From Pseudodesulfovibrio sp. JC047 (GTDB taxonomy: Bacteria > Desulfobacterota > Desulfovibrionia > Desulfovibrionales > Desulfovibrionaceae), in contig NZ_WUEH01000001.1 of the NCBI RefSeq assembly GCF_010468615.1, positions 1 through 64,000 on the forward strand: 64,000 bases of DNA, read 5' to 3'. Position 1 is the first letter of the stretch; every line of letters begins with the position of its first letter. The position numbers and the translations under genes were made by a program. This document shows positions 7,596 to 16,128 of the stretch, in pieces. Under the pieces are notes generated by a model, which was given only the letters and a program-made list of their open reading frames with translations, did no database searches and had not been told where the DNA came from.

Positions 7596-10036
7596 TCAAA
7601 CCATTTAGAGCCCAATACGGTGAATACGATAACAGTCACGCCCTTCTTACATGGGACAAGGCTAATGGAGAACTCCCAACGAGCCTGCTGGGGCTAACGG
7701 ACAAACCCCAGTTTCCGACATCTCCAGGCGAAGTCTGGTGGCCATCGGTAGGATGTAGCCCCATTGAAGAATGGTGGGCGTTATGGTGGACAACCCCTGA
7801 CGAGAAAGCCAAACGCTCCGGAATGGCTAAAAGCGAAGTTGCGATTTGGCGAATTAAAGATATCGGCAGCATCGATGATCTAAGCCCGTTTTTAGAAGAG
7901 TTATGTGGTATCGAGCAAATACTATCTCCTCCAAACTCGCTGCTCAGCAACACAGCCGAAGCATTACTCTCGCGCTCTCAAAAACAACCTGTCATAAAAG
8001 ATTTAGATTTATGGCCAGGCTTGTTGGCAGCCCTCTGGAAACAATTATGGCCAAGCGCCCGTGAACACTTTTCTGTCTGCGTAGCCGGTCAACCTCCCCA
8101 GGGAGGCGAATGGCAAGCAAATCCAATTCTATTTGGAACTCCACCTACCAGAGCTCAACATTGGAGCCACTATCCCATCTTCGACGGCAATACTGCTCTT
8201 GGTAAGATAGGACGCGGAGCACTATGGCTGTCTGGTGCTACGGACGATACAATTGATGAAATCATTCATGCTTCTCCAGAGACTGGTCCCGCACTTATCA
8301 ATATAAATAAATTTGCCCGAGCTGCTGCTCATCTTGACAATTTCCGAGACAATAACACCCCGGATAGCGCCTTAAGCTTTTTGAGAACCATAGCAACATT
8401 AGCCCCTCAAATCTCACAAGCCAATCAGCTTAAACAAGAAGCTTTGGAAGTTGTCCACGACCATATACAAAATGCATCTGCAAAGTTCATCAACGCCCTT
8501 GCCAATCTAGACAGCAATCAAATTCCAGCAAACAAGTTCCTTGAAAACGAAATATCCACCTGGATTGGAACTCGACTTATTGCAAAAGAGGCATCAGACG
8601 CTGTCCAGCTACTGTCTTTTTTAGAACCAGATACCCAACAAACTTGGTGGCAAAAATCTATCCAAAGCGCACTCACTAAAAAACTAACCAAGTTATCACC
8701 TAAATGGGCCACAGCGACTCTGCAATGGGTTGCACTTGGCGCATCAATCGAAATCATACAATCATTGCTTTCAAGCTCGTCAAGCAATGAGGACCAACTG
8801 CTCGCCGTTGCCGACGGAAGTCAGTTGCCAAACTCTTCGTTCCCCATCATACGGGAGTTTTGTAAAAGACTTGGCTGGTCCAGGCTGCACGCCTGGGCTG
8901 CGGGCAAAGAATCAAGTCCAGCGGTTGCCTTTACAATACAGCGAGCATTCCCGACTAGCGCAATGGACGGGCTTGTTTACCTACTCAATTCACTGCCAGG
9001 CAAAGCCGTTCTAACAGAATATCTTTCCCACCCCGAATCTACCCCAGTAGCGAGTGTCGCTCAGAGAACAGTTAACGACAGTTCATTGATAGACTCTCTC
9101 GACCCAGCAGTTGATTCATGGCGCCGCCTTTGGGCAGAACACATCCAACACGGTGGGGCCACGTGGCCAGATAGAGTAGATACTGACACAGCAAAAACGG
9201 ACCTTCTTAACGCCATTCTTGAAGGGGGCACTTCCTACGGTCTTGCTAAAACTCTTGCCGAAGATCTTTCAGAAAACGCACTCGCCTTTCCCCAGCTCGA
9301 CAAGGTCCTTTCCATCTTGCCAATGGACGAACAGACAGCCTTGGCCAAGCAGGTAGCACAAGTATTGATCACCAAAGTCAATGCAGGCCACACACTCTCT
9401 CTCCCAAGCCCATATGTTCTAAAAGAGGTATTCAAGGAACTGATTTTAGCTCCTCCCTCTGCCCAATTCATAGCCAGCCTTTTCCAATGGGATGCAAACA
9501 TTGAAGAAGAAGCCGTAAGAAAGTGGCTCACAAAGCTCTCTGGTGATGAAATAGCAACTATCAGCCACATCCTTGGAAGCCACATACAAGCGTTATCCTG
9601 GAAGAAAATTGCTCAAGATATTTACAAGCGCAGTTTACATGAACGCAGCTTGAAAAAACTAGCAAATTCCTGCTCCGATTTATTGCCAATTCTGAGCCAG
9701 CTGCGTTTGAAATTTTCCAAGACGCCGAGCTCCTCCATCGATCCTGCTGACAAGAAACAGCTTCTTCTTGAAATAGCCCGACTGGGCGCAGACACCGTTA
9801 CCGATGGTTTGCACGACCTTTGGGAACGCGCTGGCGGGAAAAGGAAACACCTTGAACTGTATGGCACACCAGAATCTCAATGGCAGCATGCTGTTTTTCG
9901 TGCAGAAGACGGGAAGCTAAAAGGTGGTGTAGGTGCCTTGCTTGAGGCTCTTGAAAAAGAAATCCCACACAATCAGGAACTGAAAGAACTAAAAGATATG
10001 TGGCAATTACTCAACCGCAAGAGGAGACTCTTTTAA
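7592..10036 (+). CDS. GAP1-like GTPase-associated protein with C-terminal EAD1-like domain
   Basis: An 814-residue protein. The N-terminal region (about 1-110; AQYGEYDNSHALLTW, LGLTDKP, TTPDEKAKRSGM) has the pattern of GAP1-N domains. A long helical middle follows, as in GAP1-M/GAP1-C proteins. Residues about 714-800 match the C-terminal domain of the phosphorylase at 3158-4441: LWERAGG at 743-749 against VWERAGG, and LLEALEKEIPHN against LLQAALDDLPNN. The shared domain is direct sequence evidence that the two proteins are built to bind each other or a common hub. The GTG start overlaps the upstream TGA. I expect it to be the sensor or scaffold that recruits the effector. What it senses is unknown. 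Confidence 0.78.
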   Translation: MIKPFRAQYGEYDNSHALLTWDKANGELPTSLLGLTDKPQFPTSPGEVWWPSVGCSPIEEWWALWWTTPDEKAKRSGMAKSEVAIWRIKDIGSIDDLSPFLEELCGIEQILSPPNSLLSNTAEALLSRSQKQPVIKDLDLWPGLLAALWKQLWPSAREHFSVCVAGQPPQGGEWQANPILFGTPPTRAQHWSHYPIFDGNTALGKIGRGALWLSGATDDTIDEIIHASPETGPALININKFARAAAHLDNFRDNNTPDSALSFLRTIATLAPQISQANQLKQEALEVVHDHIQNASAKFINALANLDSNQIPANKFLENEISTWIGTRLIAKEASDAVQLLSFLEPDTQQTWWQKSIQSALTKKLTKLSPKWATATLQWVALGASIEIIQSLLSSSSSNEDQLLAVADGSQLPNSSFPIIREFCKRLGWSRLHAWAAGKESSPAVAFTIQRAFPTSAMDGLVYLLNSLPGKAVLTEYLSHPESTPVASVAQRTVNDSSLIDSLDPAVDSWRRLWAEHIQHGGATWPDRVDTDTAKTDLLNAILEGGTSYGLAKTLAEDLSENALAFPQLDKVLSILPMDEQTALAKQVAQVLITKVNAGHTLSLPSPYVLKEVFKELILAPPSAQFIASLFQWDANIEEEAVRKWLTKLSGDEIATISHILGSHIQALSWKKIAQDIYKRSLHERSLKKLANSCSDLLPILSQLRLKFSKTPSSSIDPADKKQLLLEIARLGADTVTDGLHDLWERAGGKRKHLELYGTPESQWQHAVFRAEDGKLKGGVGALLEALEKEIPHNQELKELKDMWQLLNRKRRLF

Positions 10037-10037
10037 A

Positions 10038-11063
10038 ATGCTTGAAATTCAAAATATGATAAAAGACGCATCGACTGTTGCGACTGTAATTATTTTAGGG
10101 ACTAGCTGCTTAATTTCCCTATTTGCGTACTTTAAATCGAGAAAGGCCACAAAGACTACAATACGCCATCAAATTGAAATTGAAAAATTACAGAAAGAAT
10201 CTTTATACTATCAACAAACATCTCTGCTCTATCAAGAACTTGCCTCACAAAAGAATCATTTTGACATTTCGCGACACCATCAAAAGACCCTTATCGAAGT
10301 ATCTGATGAGTTAAGAAAAATTGTCAAAGAGCTCACAAGCGTTGCAGGAAAAGCATACCAAAAGATCTACGAACATTTTGACAATTATGACCCTCCTAGA
10401 TTTCAAAAACACCTGAGGCACAACTTTCATGACATAACTGAAGTAGTCAAAGACATTTATGACCCAGCTCTTGACTCAGATCATGGTATGGGCATCATTA
10501 GTCGGCTTCAATTTCTCACGAGACTTGACGAGGACTTTGAGGACCACAAACCACAAGCCCCTCAATCGTACTGGCACCGACTTATAGCCCGCTTTAAAAA
10601 GTGTCAGGAACCAAGTAGCTACCAGGAAGAACTTTACCGTCTCCCAAATTTTTACGAAAATGTTGCGATCTTGTTGGATGCATTTTCTACCAAGCAATCA
10701 ATGGAGATGTATTCAGCAATATACCCATACATTGATGAATTCCTAACCCTTCACGCCAATTCACGCGACCAACTGGAAAAATTAGAAAAACGGCTAAAAA
10801 AAGCATTAGAAGAAAACGGAAATGAACCATTCGATTTATTGGCAGTCCCCAACCTTGGCTTTGCTTTCCTGAGAAAACAAAAAGACATTAGTAAATTCTT
10901 GCATCTTCGCCCGGTGGCCCATTATGAACCAGACAATAATTATCAACATCATTGCATTCCCAACATTATTTATGCAGGCTCTGTCCTTCGCATTGTCCGG
11001 TATCCAAACTTGTGGGGGCAATGGCAGCCAGGCTATGGCGACAACATGAGATCGTACTCGTAG
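10038..11063 (+). CDS. Membrane-anchored coiled-coil protein at the end of the GTPase operon
   Basis: A 341-residue protein of unknown family. Residues about 13-32 are a single hydrophobic segment (ATVIILGTSCLISLFAYF), followed by basic residues, so the bulk is probably cytoplasmic. Residues 45-105 are rich in Lys, Glu and Gln and look coiled-coil. A second heptad-like helix lies around 245-265. The C-terminal 60 residues are aromatic and His-rich. It starts two bases after the GAP1 stop with GAGGAG at 10020-10025, so it belongs to the operon. Such a subunit could tether the system to the membrane, where infection or damage is noticed. That is inference from position only. Confidence 0.6.
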   Translation: MLEIQNMIKDASTVATVIILGTSCLISLFAYFKSRKATKTTIRHQIEIEKLQKESLYYQQTSLLYQELASQKNHFDISRHHQKTLIEVSDELRKIVKELTSVAGKAYQKIYEHFDNYDPPRFQKHLRHNFHDITEVVKDIYDPALDSDHGMGIISRLQFLTRLDEDFEDHKPQAPQSYWHRLIARFKKCQEPSSYQEELYRLPNFYENVAILLDAFSTKQSMEMYSAIYPYIDEFLTLHANSRDQLEKLEKRLKKALEENGNEPFDLLAVPNLGFAFLRKQKDISKFLHLRPVAHYEPDNNYQHHCIPNIIYAGSVLRIVRYPNLWGQWQPGYGDNMRSYS

Positions 11064-11133
11064 CCCAGTCTTACGGACTCCCTTTAAATACGCCCCCCCA
11101 ACAACACAGACACGCCAAAAGAAACACAACAAC

Positions 11134-11146
11134 ATACAAATGTACA
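11134..11146. repeat. 13-bp repeat, copy 1 (candidate partition or operator site)
   Basis: ATACAAATGTACA here is identical to 11564-11576. Another TTTGTACG follows at 11159-11166 in inverted sense. The two copies flank the small ribbon-helix-helix gene, so they are candidate binding sites for it, acting as operator and possibly as centromere. Confidence 0.45.
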
Positions 11147-11203
11147 AACATGTGAATATTTGTACGTAAACAAAAACTCTCGAAAGCTCATATAGAAACT
11201 AGC

Positions 11204-11282
11204 GGTAATCCTCCCATTTCTAGTAGGTTTGAAAAGTAGAGGCTATGCTACCTCGGCCAGTCTTGCCCTTGGGGGGATTACC
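11204..11282. other. Long-range inverted repeat in a gene-free gap
   Basis: GGTAATCCTCCC (11204-11215) pairs with GGGGGGATTACC (11271-11282), 11 of 12 positions, enclosing 55 bases that hold a small inner stem (GTAG..CTAC). It lies between the convergent ends of the GTPase operon and the ribbon-helix-helix gene. It could be a structured small RNA, a terminator-like insulator or part of a partition or transfer site. There is no T-tract, so an ordinary terminator is unlikely. Confidence 0.35.
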
Positions 11283-11309
11283 TAGCCAAGATTCACACCA
11301 TCAATCGTA

Positions 11310-11537
11310 TCAATACCCTTTGTTTTCAAGGTATTCATCTAGAGCCTCACGTATCAAATGAACCTCCTTTCGGTCCATTTCAAAAGCAGCTCTCCGAAGC
11401 CTTTGGTACAGCGCCATATCGAATTCAACATTCTTAGACTTCTTCATTGGTGCCCCACCAGTTTTCCCAATTATTGTCTCGATCGCTTTAACCTGACGAA
11501 CACTAGAGCGCTGTCCTAATCCCTTGGGCTTAGCCAT
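11310..11537 (-). CDS. Small ribbon-helix-helix-type partner of ParA
   Basis: A 75-residue basic protein. The C-terminal half (NVEFDMALYQRLRRAAFEMD, then HLIREALDEYL) has the beta-strand and two-helix pattern of ribbon-helix-helix DNA-binding proteins. The N-terminus is Lys/Arg/Gly-rich. It lies 47 bases downstream of parA on the same strand, as the ParB-like centromere-binding partner does in type Ib partition systems. The ATG at 11537 is chosen because the residues encoded upstream are unlike a family N-terminus and overlap the repeated ATACAAATGTACA site. It probably binds those repeats. Confidence 0.65.
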   Translation of the reverse strand: MAKPKGLGQRSSVRQVKAIETIIGKTGGAPMKKSKNVEFDMALYQRLRRAAFEMDRKEVHLIREALDEYLENKGY

Positions 11538-11563
11538 TTGTATGAAACTCCATTTATATCTTG

Positions 11564-11576
11564 ATACAAATGTACA
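11564..11576. repeat. 13-bp repeat, copy 2, upstream of the RHH gene
   Basis: ATACAAATGTACA, identical to 11134-11146, followed by a half copy GGTACATT at 11579-11586. It lies between parA and the start of the ribbon-helix-helix gene. A TTTGTATG overlaps that gene's start codon (11537-11544). The arrangement suits autorepression. Confidence 0.45.
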
Positions 11577-11584
11577 TTGGTACA

Positions 11585-12343
11585 TTAAAATTTCCGCAAA
11601 AATTCACGCGCTAACTGAGCATAATCAAATGCACCATTAGCTTTTGGAGCATATTCAAAAATCGACAAGCCATGACTTGGAGCGCTGGCCAAATCGACGT
11701 TGCAACGAATCTTCGTCTCGAAAACCTTATTTACAAATTGCCCTTGCTCTCCGATGGATCGAACAACGTCCCGATGAAGAACTTTTCGCCTGTCATACTG
11801 TGTCACAATTACGCCAGCCAGTTCGACGGTTGAGTTTAGTTCCTTGCACGCTTCAAAAGTCGTCCAAATCAACCCCAAGCCGCTCAATGCATAGTATTCC
11901 GCCTCAGACACGAAGTAGACATGTGTCGCTGCGACAAATGCATTTACCGTCAGCAGCCCAAGATTGGGTGGACAATCCAGCATGATGTAATCGTAGGAAC
12001 TCAAAATAGACTTAAGCCCCTTCCGCAAAAGTTGCTCTCTAGCGATTCGACCTGAGAATTCGAGATCTGCTGTGGCCAAAAGCTGCGACGCTGGAAGCAG
12101 ATGAACATCCCCAACATCAAGGATCATTCGCTCAACAGGTTGCCCTTTGAGCAAGTCAAACACACTCTGCCCAACGCCATAGGGGTCCACACCAAGACCA
12201 TCCGTAAGATTTGCCTGAGCATCGAGATCGACACACAGAACCTTATATCCAGCCTTGGCAATGGCCACACCAAGGTTATTCACGGTGGTTGTCTTTCCAA
12301 CGCCCCCCTTTTGGTTCGCAAAGGCACAAACTTTCGATTTCAC
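11585..12343 (-). CDS. parA: ParA-type partition ATPase
   Basis: A ParA/MinD-family ATPase of about 252 residues with the deviant Walker A motif KGGVGKTT near the N-terminus, DLDAQAN (A') and the later MLDCPPNLG (Walker B) segment. No N-terminal DNA-binding extension is present, so it is the short type Ib form that works with a small RHH partner, encoded directly downstream here. Such ATPases move plasmid copies on the nucleoid. The GTG at 12343 with GGAGG four bases upstream is preferred over the ATG at 12355, which lacks a ribosome site. The difference is four residues. In an integrated element it suggests an extrachromosomal phase. Confidence 0.88.
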   Translation of the reverse strand: MKSKVCAFANQKGGVGKTTTVNNLGVAIAKAGYKVLCVDLDAQANLTDGLGVDPYGVGQSVFDLLKGQPVERMILDVGDVHLLPASQLLATADLEFSGRIAREQLLRKGLKSILSSYDYIMLDCPPNLGLLTVNAFVAATHVYFVSEAEYYALSGLGLIWTTFEACKELNSTVELAGVIVTQYDRRKVLHRDVVRSIGEQGQFVNKVFETKIRCNVDLASAPSHGLSIFEYAPKANGAFDYAQLAREFLRKF

Positions 12344-12432
12344 TCGTCCTCCCATTTAAAACATCAAACTTGACATTCCATTAGCACAATGCAATCATTA
12401 ATTTGTATTTTTTGATAAATCAAGAGGCAACA

Positions 12433-12717
12433 ATGAACAAGATCTCAGAAGCTCAGGTTAAGCACATAATTTCAAATGGAGTCATAGTTGACGTGATATT
12501 TACCCCTGCTGAAAACGGAAAAGACAAATATATCAGCGTAGTTCGTGTTAACGACAGAGACAACATACTTCACACTCAAAAAGATCACATACGCAAATTT
12601 ACAGCAAAAGCTGCTATCAACTGGTCCCTCGAAATGAAGACAGGAACTCATATTGTATTTGACGTAGACTACAATCACAGTTTAACTGATCAATTCAACA
12701 AGATTGACATATCATAA
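12433..12717 (+). CDS. Unknown 94-residue protein, related to its downstream neighbour
   Basis: Not recognised. The segment IRKFTAKAAINWSLEM matches IRYFSEKAAYKWLKDI in the next gene, so the two are paralogues or share a domain. The predicted content is beta-rich, with charged ends. The ATG at 12433 follows CAAGAGGCAA. The neighbour uses the near-identical TGAGAGGCAA, so the two leaders are also related. It is divergent from parA, with a possible promoter (TTGACA at 12370-12375) in the gap. It belongs to the plasmid backbone part of the element by position. Confidence 0.5.
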   Translation: MNKISEAQVKHIISNGVIVDVIFTPAENGKDKYISVVRVNDRDNILHTQKDHIRKFTAKAAINWSLEMKTGTHIVFDVDYNHSLTDQFNKIDIS

Positions 12718-12747
12718 AACATATTCTGACAAATTGAGAGGCAAAAA

Positions 12748-13209
12748 ATGCTTGTAACTGCAAACCAAGATGAAATCGAAATAATGTCTTGGGAATGGGA
12801 GCCAATTTACGAACCCGCACTAAAGAACTCCATCAAAATGGGAACACCGTTCGAAATTGAATTCCGCGAGATTGCTGGAACCAGAGATTTTAAGTACAAA
12901 GATCGAGAACCCCCAAGATTCTTTTTCGCTGTAATTACGACCCGGCGGCAGCACTCATTCTTCCTTCTTACCCAAAAAAATAAAATCAGATATTTCTCCG
13001 AAAAGGCTGCCTACAAGTGGCTAAAAGATATTAATTATTCTGGCCCTTGCATTTTACGTTCAGACATAGAACCACGGTCTCCCAAAGACCACGTTGGAGA
13101 GCCAACGGTGGCCCAACTCCACGGCAATCAACTCGATGTCGAGCAAAAGAAACTTGATAAAATGAAAATGGACAGCACAGTCCATGAAGCTAATTCTGAA
13201 GACAATTAA
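12748..13209 (+). CDS. Unknown 153-residue protein, paralogue of the preceding gene
   Basis: Not recognised. Residues about 60-100 (FFFAVITTRRQHSFFLL, then NKIRYFSEKAAYKW) resemble the middle of the 94-residue protein upstream. The C-terminal 40 residues are charged and probably disordered. Its ribosome site GAGAGGC lies 5 bases before the ATG, as in the upstream gene, which it follows by 30 bases. The two are therefore likely co-transcribed. No enzyme motif or membrane segment is seen. Confidence 0.5.
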   Translation: MLVTANQDEIEIMSWEWEPIYEPALKNSIKMGTPFEIEFREIAGTRDFKYKDREPPRFFFAVITTRRQHSFFLLTQKNKIRYFSEKAAYKWLKDINYSGPCILRSDIEPRSPKDHVGEPTVAQLHGNQLDVEQKKLDKMKMDSTVHEANSEDN

Positions 13210-13277
13210 ACTTTCGACAAGAAGGGCCCGTGAGACATACATGACCTAGACATAGGGATTTCGAGAGGAGTCAAAAA

Positions 13278-13562
13278 ATGAGTAAGAACACAAGCCTCTT
13301 CGGTTTTGGGAGCTGCCAGCCTGCGATAATTAAGAAGGGCTACAACAAAAAAGCGACCGATAAGATCCTCCAGAAGCATCGTCAAAATGCTGAGGCTTAT
13401 AAATATAGAATTCGTGAGTTGGATGAAGAGTTAGACGTAATTGCCACTCAGAGAGACGCCATGAAGAATTTGTTCTATGAGTACCTGGATAGATTTGGCG
13501 TTGAATATGATGAAAAAGAGGTTCAAAAAGATTTTGAAAGGCATGTAGCCGAGCTGTCATAA
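13278..13562 (+). CDS. Small coiled-coil protein of unknown function
   Basis: A 94-residue protein with a long central coiled coil (YKYRIRELDEELDVIATQRD) and a charged C-terminus. The N-terminus (SLFGFGSCQPAIIKKGY) is unusual and contains one Cys. A good ribosome site (GAGAGGAG, 13264-13271) precedes the ATG. The stop codon runs into a strong bidirectional terminator, so this is the last gene of the rightward group that starts at 12433. No family recognised. Confidence 0.55.
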   Translation: MSKNTSLFGFGSCQPAIIKKGYNKKATDKILQKHRQNAEAYKYRIRELDEELDVIATQRDAMKNLFYEYLDRFGVEYDEKEVQKDFERHVAELS

Positions 13563-13588
13563 AAAAGGGGCGATTTACGCCCCTTTTT
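13562..13588. terminator. Bidirectional rho-independent terminator
   Basis: AAAAAGGGGCG and CGCCCCTTTTT form an 11-bp stem with loop ATTTA. It lies between two convergent genes, ending at 13562 and 13590, and has a T-tract on each strand, so it serves both. Confidence 0.9.
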
Positions 13589-13589
13589 A

Positions 13590-15836
13590 TTATCCGCCCA
13601 TCCTTCCATTTTTTGAAGTGCTAAAGTTGCGTCTCGATTTGTTATTCAAAGCGGCATCTTCATCCTTCCCTGAATTTGAATCAGAATCAGAATCAGATGG
13701 CGTCCCACCACCTCCAGCGGCCTGCGCGGTTGTAGTAAAGACACCAAAGACCTGGTTCGTAGATCCGCGCATGTGATCCTCGGCACCGTTCATGAGTTGA
13801 GCACCAGCTCCCATCTGTCCAAGCCAACGCATGATGTTGTCAGGCAGGTGGTTAATGAGCTGGTAAAGCTTATTGCAGAGGAAAAGGATAAAGGCGCAGA
13901 AAAAGAATATATAAAAAATAGTGCCGGCTAGCCCAATGTTTCTCTCCGTGCCTCCTGGAAGCATCGGAGCTGATGAAATAATAATCTCCGCGCTTTCCGA
14001 TATGATTGGGCCTATGACGGCAATTATTATCAAGGCGACGATAAGACCAAGGAGCATAAGAAGAGGGCGGAGTAATATACTCACCAGGAGTATATAACCG
14101 GATCTTCCATGCTGGCCGGCGAAGCCTTGACCTTCAGGCATTGCGTGAGCTAGGCACCAAATTGGTGCAGCTACCAAGCTTTCTATAACCAGAATCAACC
14201 AACTGACCACAGCTCCCCACCAGATGATGAACGGCAGCGCCGGCAAAAGAAAGGCCATGGCCAAGCCTGCAAGGTATAGGGGTATAACGCCAACGATAGC
14301 GAAATCTCCCAATCCTTGAACGACCTTGTTGCCGGCTTTTATCAATGCGCCGGTGATCCCGCCAGATAACCAGTTCCCGATCTTTCCAACCCAACCATTT
14401 TCCGAGGCATGTTCAACTGCTGAGGCTCCTGCTTTAATCGCAATAATTGCGGTTATGTATCCGTGGACAGTTGCTACCAATTTGTGACCTACTTCAGACA
14501 TCGAAACAATGGGGTCACCCGAGTTCATTCCATGGATCACGTACGTAATCATTCCCCTAAAAAACTCGTTAAACATCGTGGAGAGAGTGCCTTCCTCATT
14601 GCCGCCTTTGCCAGCTTCTGCCGCCGCTGACATGTCGAAAGCTTCCTTGGCCACCTGGCTAGCCCTAGAAAGTATAATCGAACTTCCTTTTTCCGAGATT
14701 AAGGGGGCGAGGTTGCTATCGCCTATTGGCAAAGCATTATTCCCTGGCTTGAAGGCGGTCGGAAATGTTTTAAGTTCTTGATTCAGCCCTTCCAGAAAAC
14801 CTGACATTGTCCATGCATAGGCACCAGCACTGACCCAACCGCGCCACAAGGCCTCGCGTTTGAAATCCTCAAAAGCTGCTTTTCGCTTTTCCGGTACTTC
14901 CTTCTTGTAATAATCAGATATAAATTCCCGGAGCTCTTTTTTATATGCGTCCGCAGCGAGCCAGAGCTTTTTTTGGGGAGATACAGGAAACGCTTCCTTA
15001 CTCACAAGCGCTTCATTTCTCACAAATGGTTTTGCGATCGAATTGCATTCAAGAACAAGTTTTTTAATGAGATTTTCGTGTTTATTTTGGATGGAAGAAT
15101 CACTCATTAAAGGCATTCTGATATATCCCATTCCTGTGTCGCGGATCGATTTGGGACCATTCCACACAAGTAAAATATATTTCTGACCGGCCCTTTCTTC
15201 TTCTCGCCGCTCATAAATAGTGTCGCCTTCTATGGGATTGTATAGTGGAGAGTCTGGATCGCCGTAAAAATGATTCCAACGCTCTTGATTCACCTGATTT
15301 ATAAAAATTGTTTTCACCAATTCATCCGCTTGCTCGGCCACCTTGGGAGGCAGGCTGGCCACGATCTGGCCAACCTGTTTTTCCTGATAGTCGAGTGCCA
15401 CGTACCACATCCAATTTGCAAACTGAATGCTGAAGGCGACGCACCAAAGAATTCCGATTTGCAGTAGGCAAAAACCTTTGGCGACGGGCGCAATTGCTCC
15501 GAGCGAGGTAGCAATGCGAATCGGTACCCAGGCGGTGTGATATTTCTCACCCAGAGGCTTTCCTTCCGAGGCTGTGCCTATGCAGCCTGTTAAGTATACC
15601 CAAATAAAGATGATGATTATGGCACTTGTACCGAGCCAATTTAATTGCTCAAAAATAGGCAAAAGAACTGACACTGCTGCATTGCCGCCTGAGCCGGGAT
15701 CACCGCCGACGTTCAAAGAGTGCCACCCAGGGCCGAAAACGGCGTCCAACAAACGGGCGGAAAGATCGTGCGGGTTAATTGTTGGCAGAGAAAAGCCCTG
15801 CGCCGGATCCACAGGTAAAGAATATGGATTTTTCAT
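13590..15836 (-). CDS. DotA/TraY-family type IVB secretion membrane protein
   Basis: A 748-residue polytopic protein. There are hydrophobic segments near residues 65-90 and 120-150, then a long soluble domain (about 160-430), then several more segments between 440 and 690 and a Gly/Ser/Asp-rich tail. The pattern, with a large periplasmic domain between membrane blocks, matches DotA of Legionella and TraY of IncI plasmids, inner-membrane parts of type IVB secretion systems. None of the other Dot/Icm or Tra core genes is in the element, so the protein is an orphan. It may work with a helper plasmid's system or be the last survivor of a lost transfer region. Confidence 0.8.
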   Translation of the reverse strand: MKNPYSLPVDPAQGFSLPTINPHDLSARLLDAVFGPGWHSLNVGGDPGSGGNAAVSVLLPIFEQLNWLGTSAIIIIFIWVYLTGCIGTASEGKPLGEKYHTAWVPIRIATSLGAIAPVAKGFCLLQIGILWCVAFSIQFANWMWYVALDYQEKQVGQIVASLPPKVAEQADELVKTIFINQVNQERWNHFYGDPDSPLYNPIEGDTIYERREEERAGQKYILLVWNGPKSIRDTGMGYIRMPLMSDSSIQNKHENLIKKLVLECNSIAKPFVRNEALVSKEAFPVSPQKKLWLAADAYKKELREFISDYYKKEVPEKRKAAFEDFKREALWRGWVSAGAYAWTMSGFLEGLNQELKTFPTAFKPGNNALPIGDSNLAPLISEKGSSIILSRASQVAKEAFDMSAAAEAGKGGNEEGTLSTMFNEFFRGMITYVIHGMNSGDPIVSMSEVGHKLVATVHGYITAIIAIKAGASAVEHASENGWVGKIGNWLSGGITGALIKAGNKVVQGLGDFAIVGVIPLYLAGLAMAFLLPALPFIIWWGAVVSWLILVIESLVAAPIWCLAHAMPEGQGFAGQHGRSGYILLVSILLRPLLMLLGLIVALIIIAVIGPIISESAEIIISSAPMLPGGTERNIGLAGTIFYIFFFCAFILFLCNKLYQLINHLPDNIMRWLGQMGAGAQLMNGAEDHMRGSTNQVFGVFTTTAQAAGGGGTPSDSDSDSNSGKDEDAALNNKSRRNFSTSKNGRMGG

Positions 15837-15849
15837 GTTGCACCTAGTC

Positions 15850-16128
15850 TTAGAGAAGCGCGGTCAGCCGACTGACCTGTGATTTTGCCCAAGGACGAAA
15901 CTCAGAATCCTTGTTGCGCGAAAGGACCATCACACTCCACCAAAGCCGAGGGAGGCTGTAGACACAGGCGAAAATAATCATTGAGTATACGAGCACATTA
16001 CCCCACCACTTGTAATATTGAATTTCCGTGGTGTGCCACACAAAAAAAAAGATAGAATAAAAAGCAAGTATGAAAGAAAACAGGATGTTACAAAGAACAC
16101 GCAGGGTACTAAAGATACTTTTCATCAT
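15850..16128 (-). CDS. Small two-segment membrane protein in the traY cluster
   Basis: A 92-residue protein with two hydrophobic segments (FILAFYSIFFFVW and VLVYSMIIFACVY) and a basic C-terminus. Its start overlaps the end of the upstream membrane gene by 20 bases, and it ends 13 bases before the DotA/TraY gene, so the three are one operon. Family not recognised. A role as an accessory to the DotA/TraY protein is likely from position. Confidence 0.55.
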   Translation of the reverse strand: MMKSIFSTLRVLCNILFSFILAFYSIFFFVWHTTEIQYYKWWGNVLVYSMIIFACVYSLPRLWWSVMVLSRNKDSEFRPWAKSQVSRLTALL

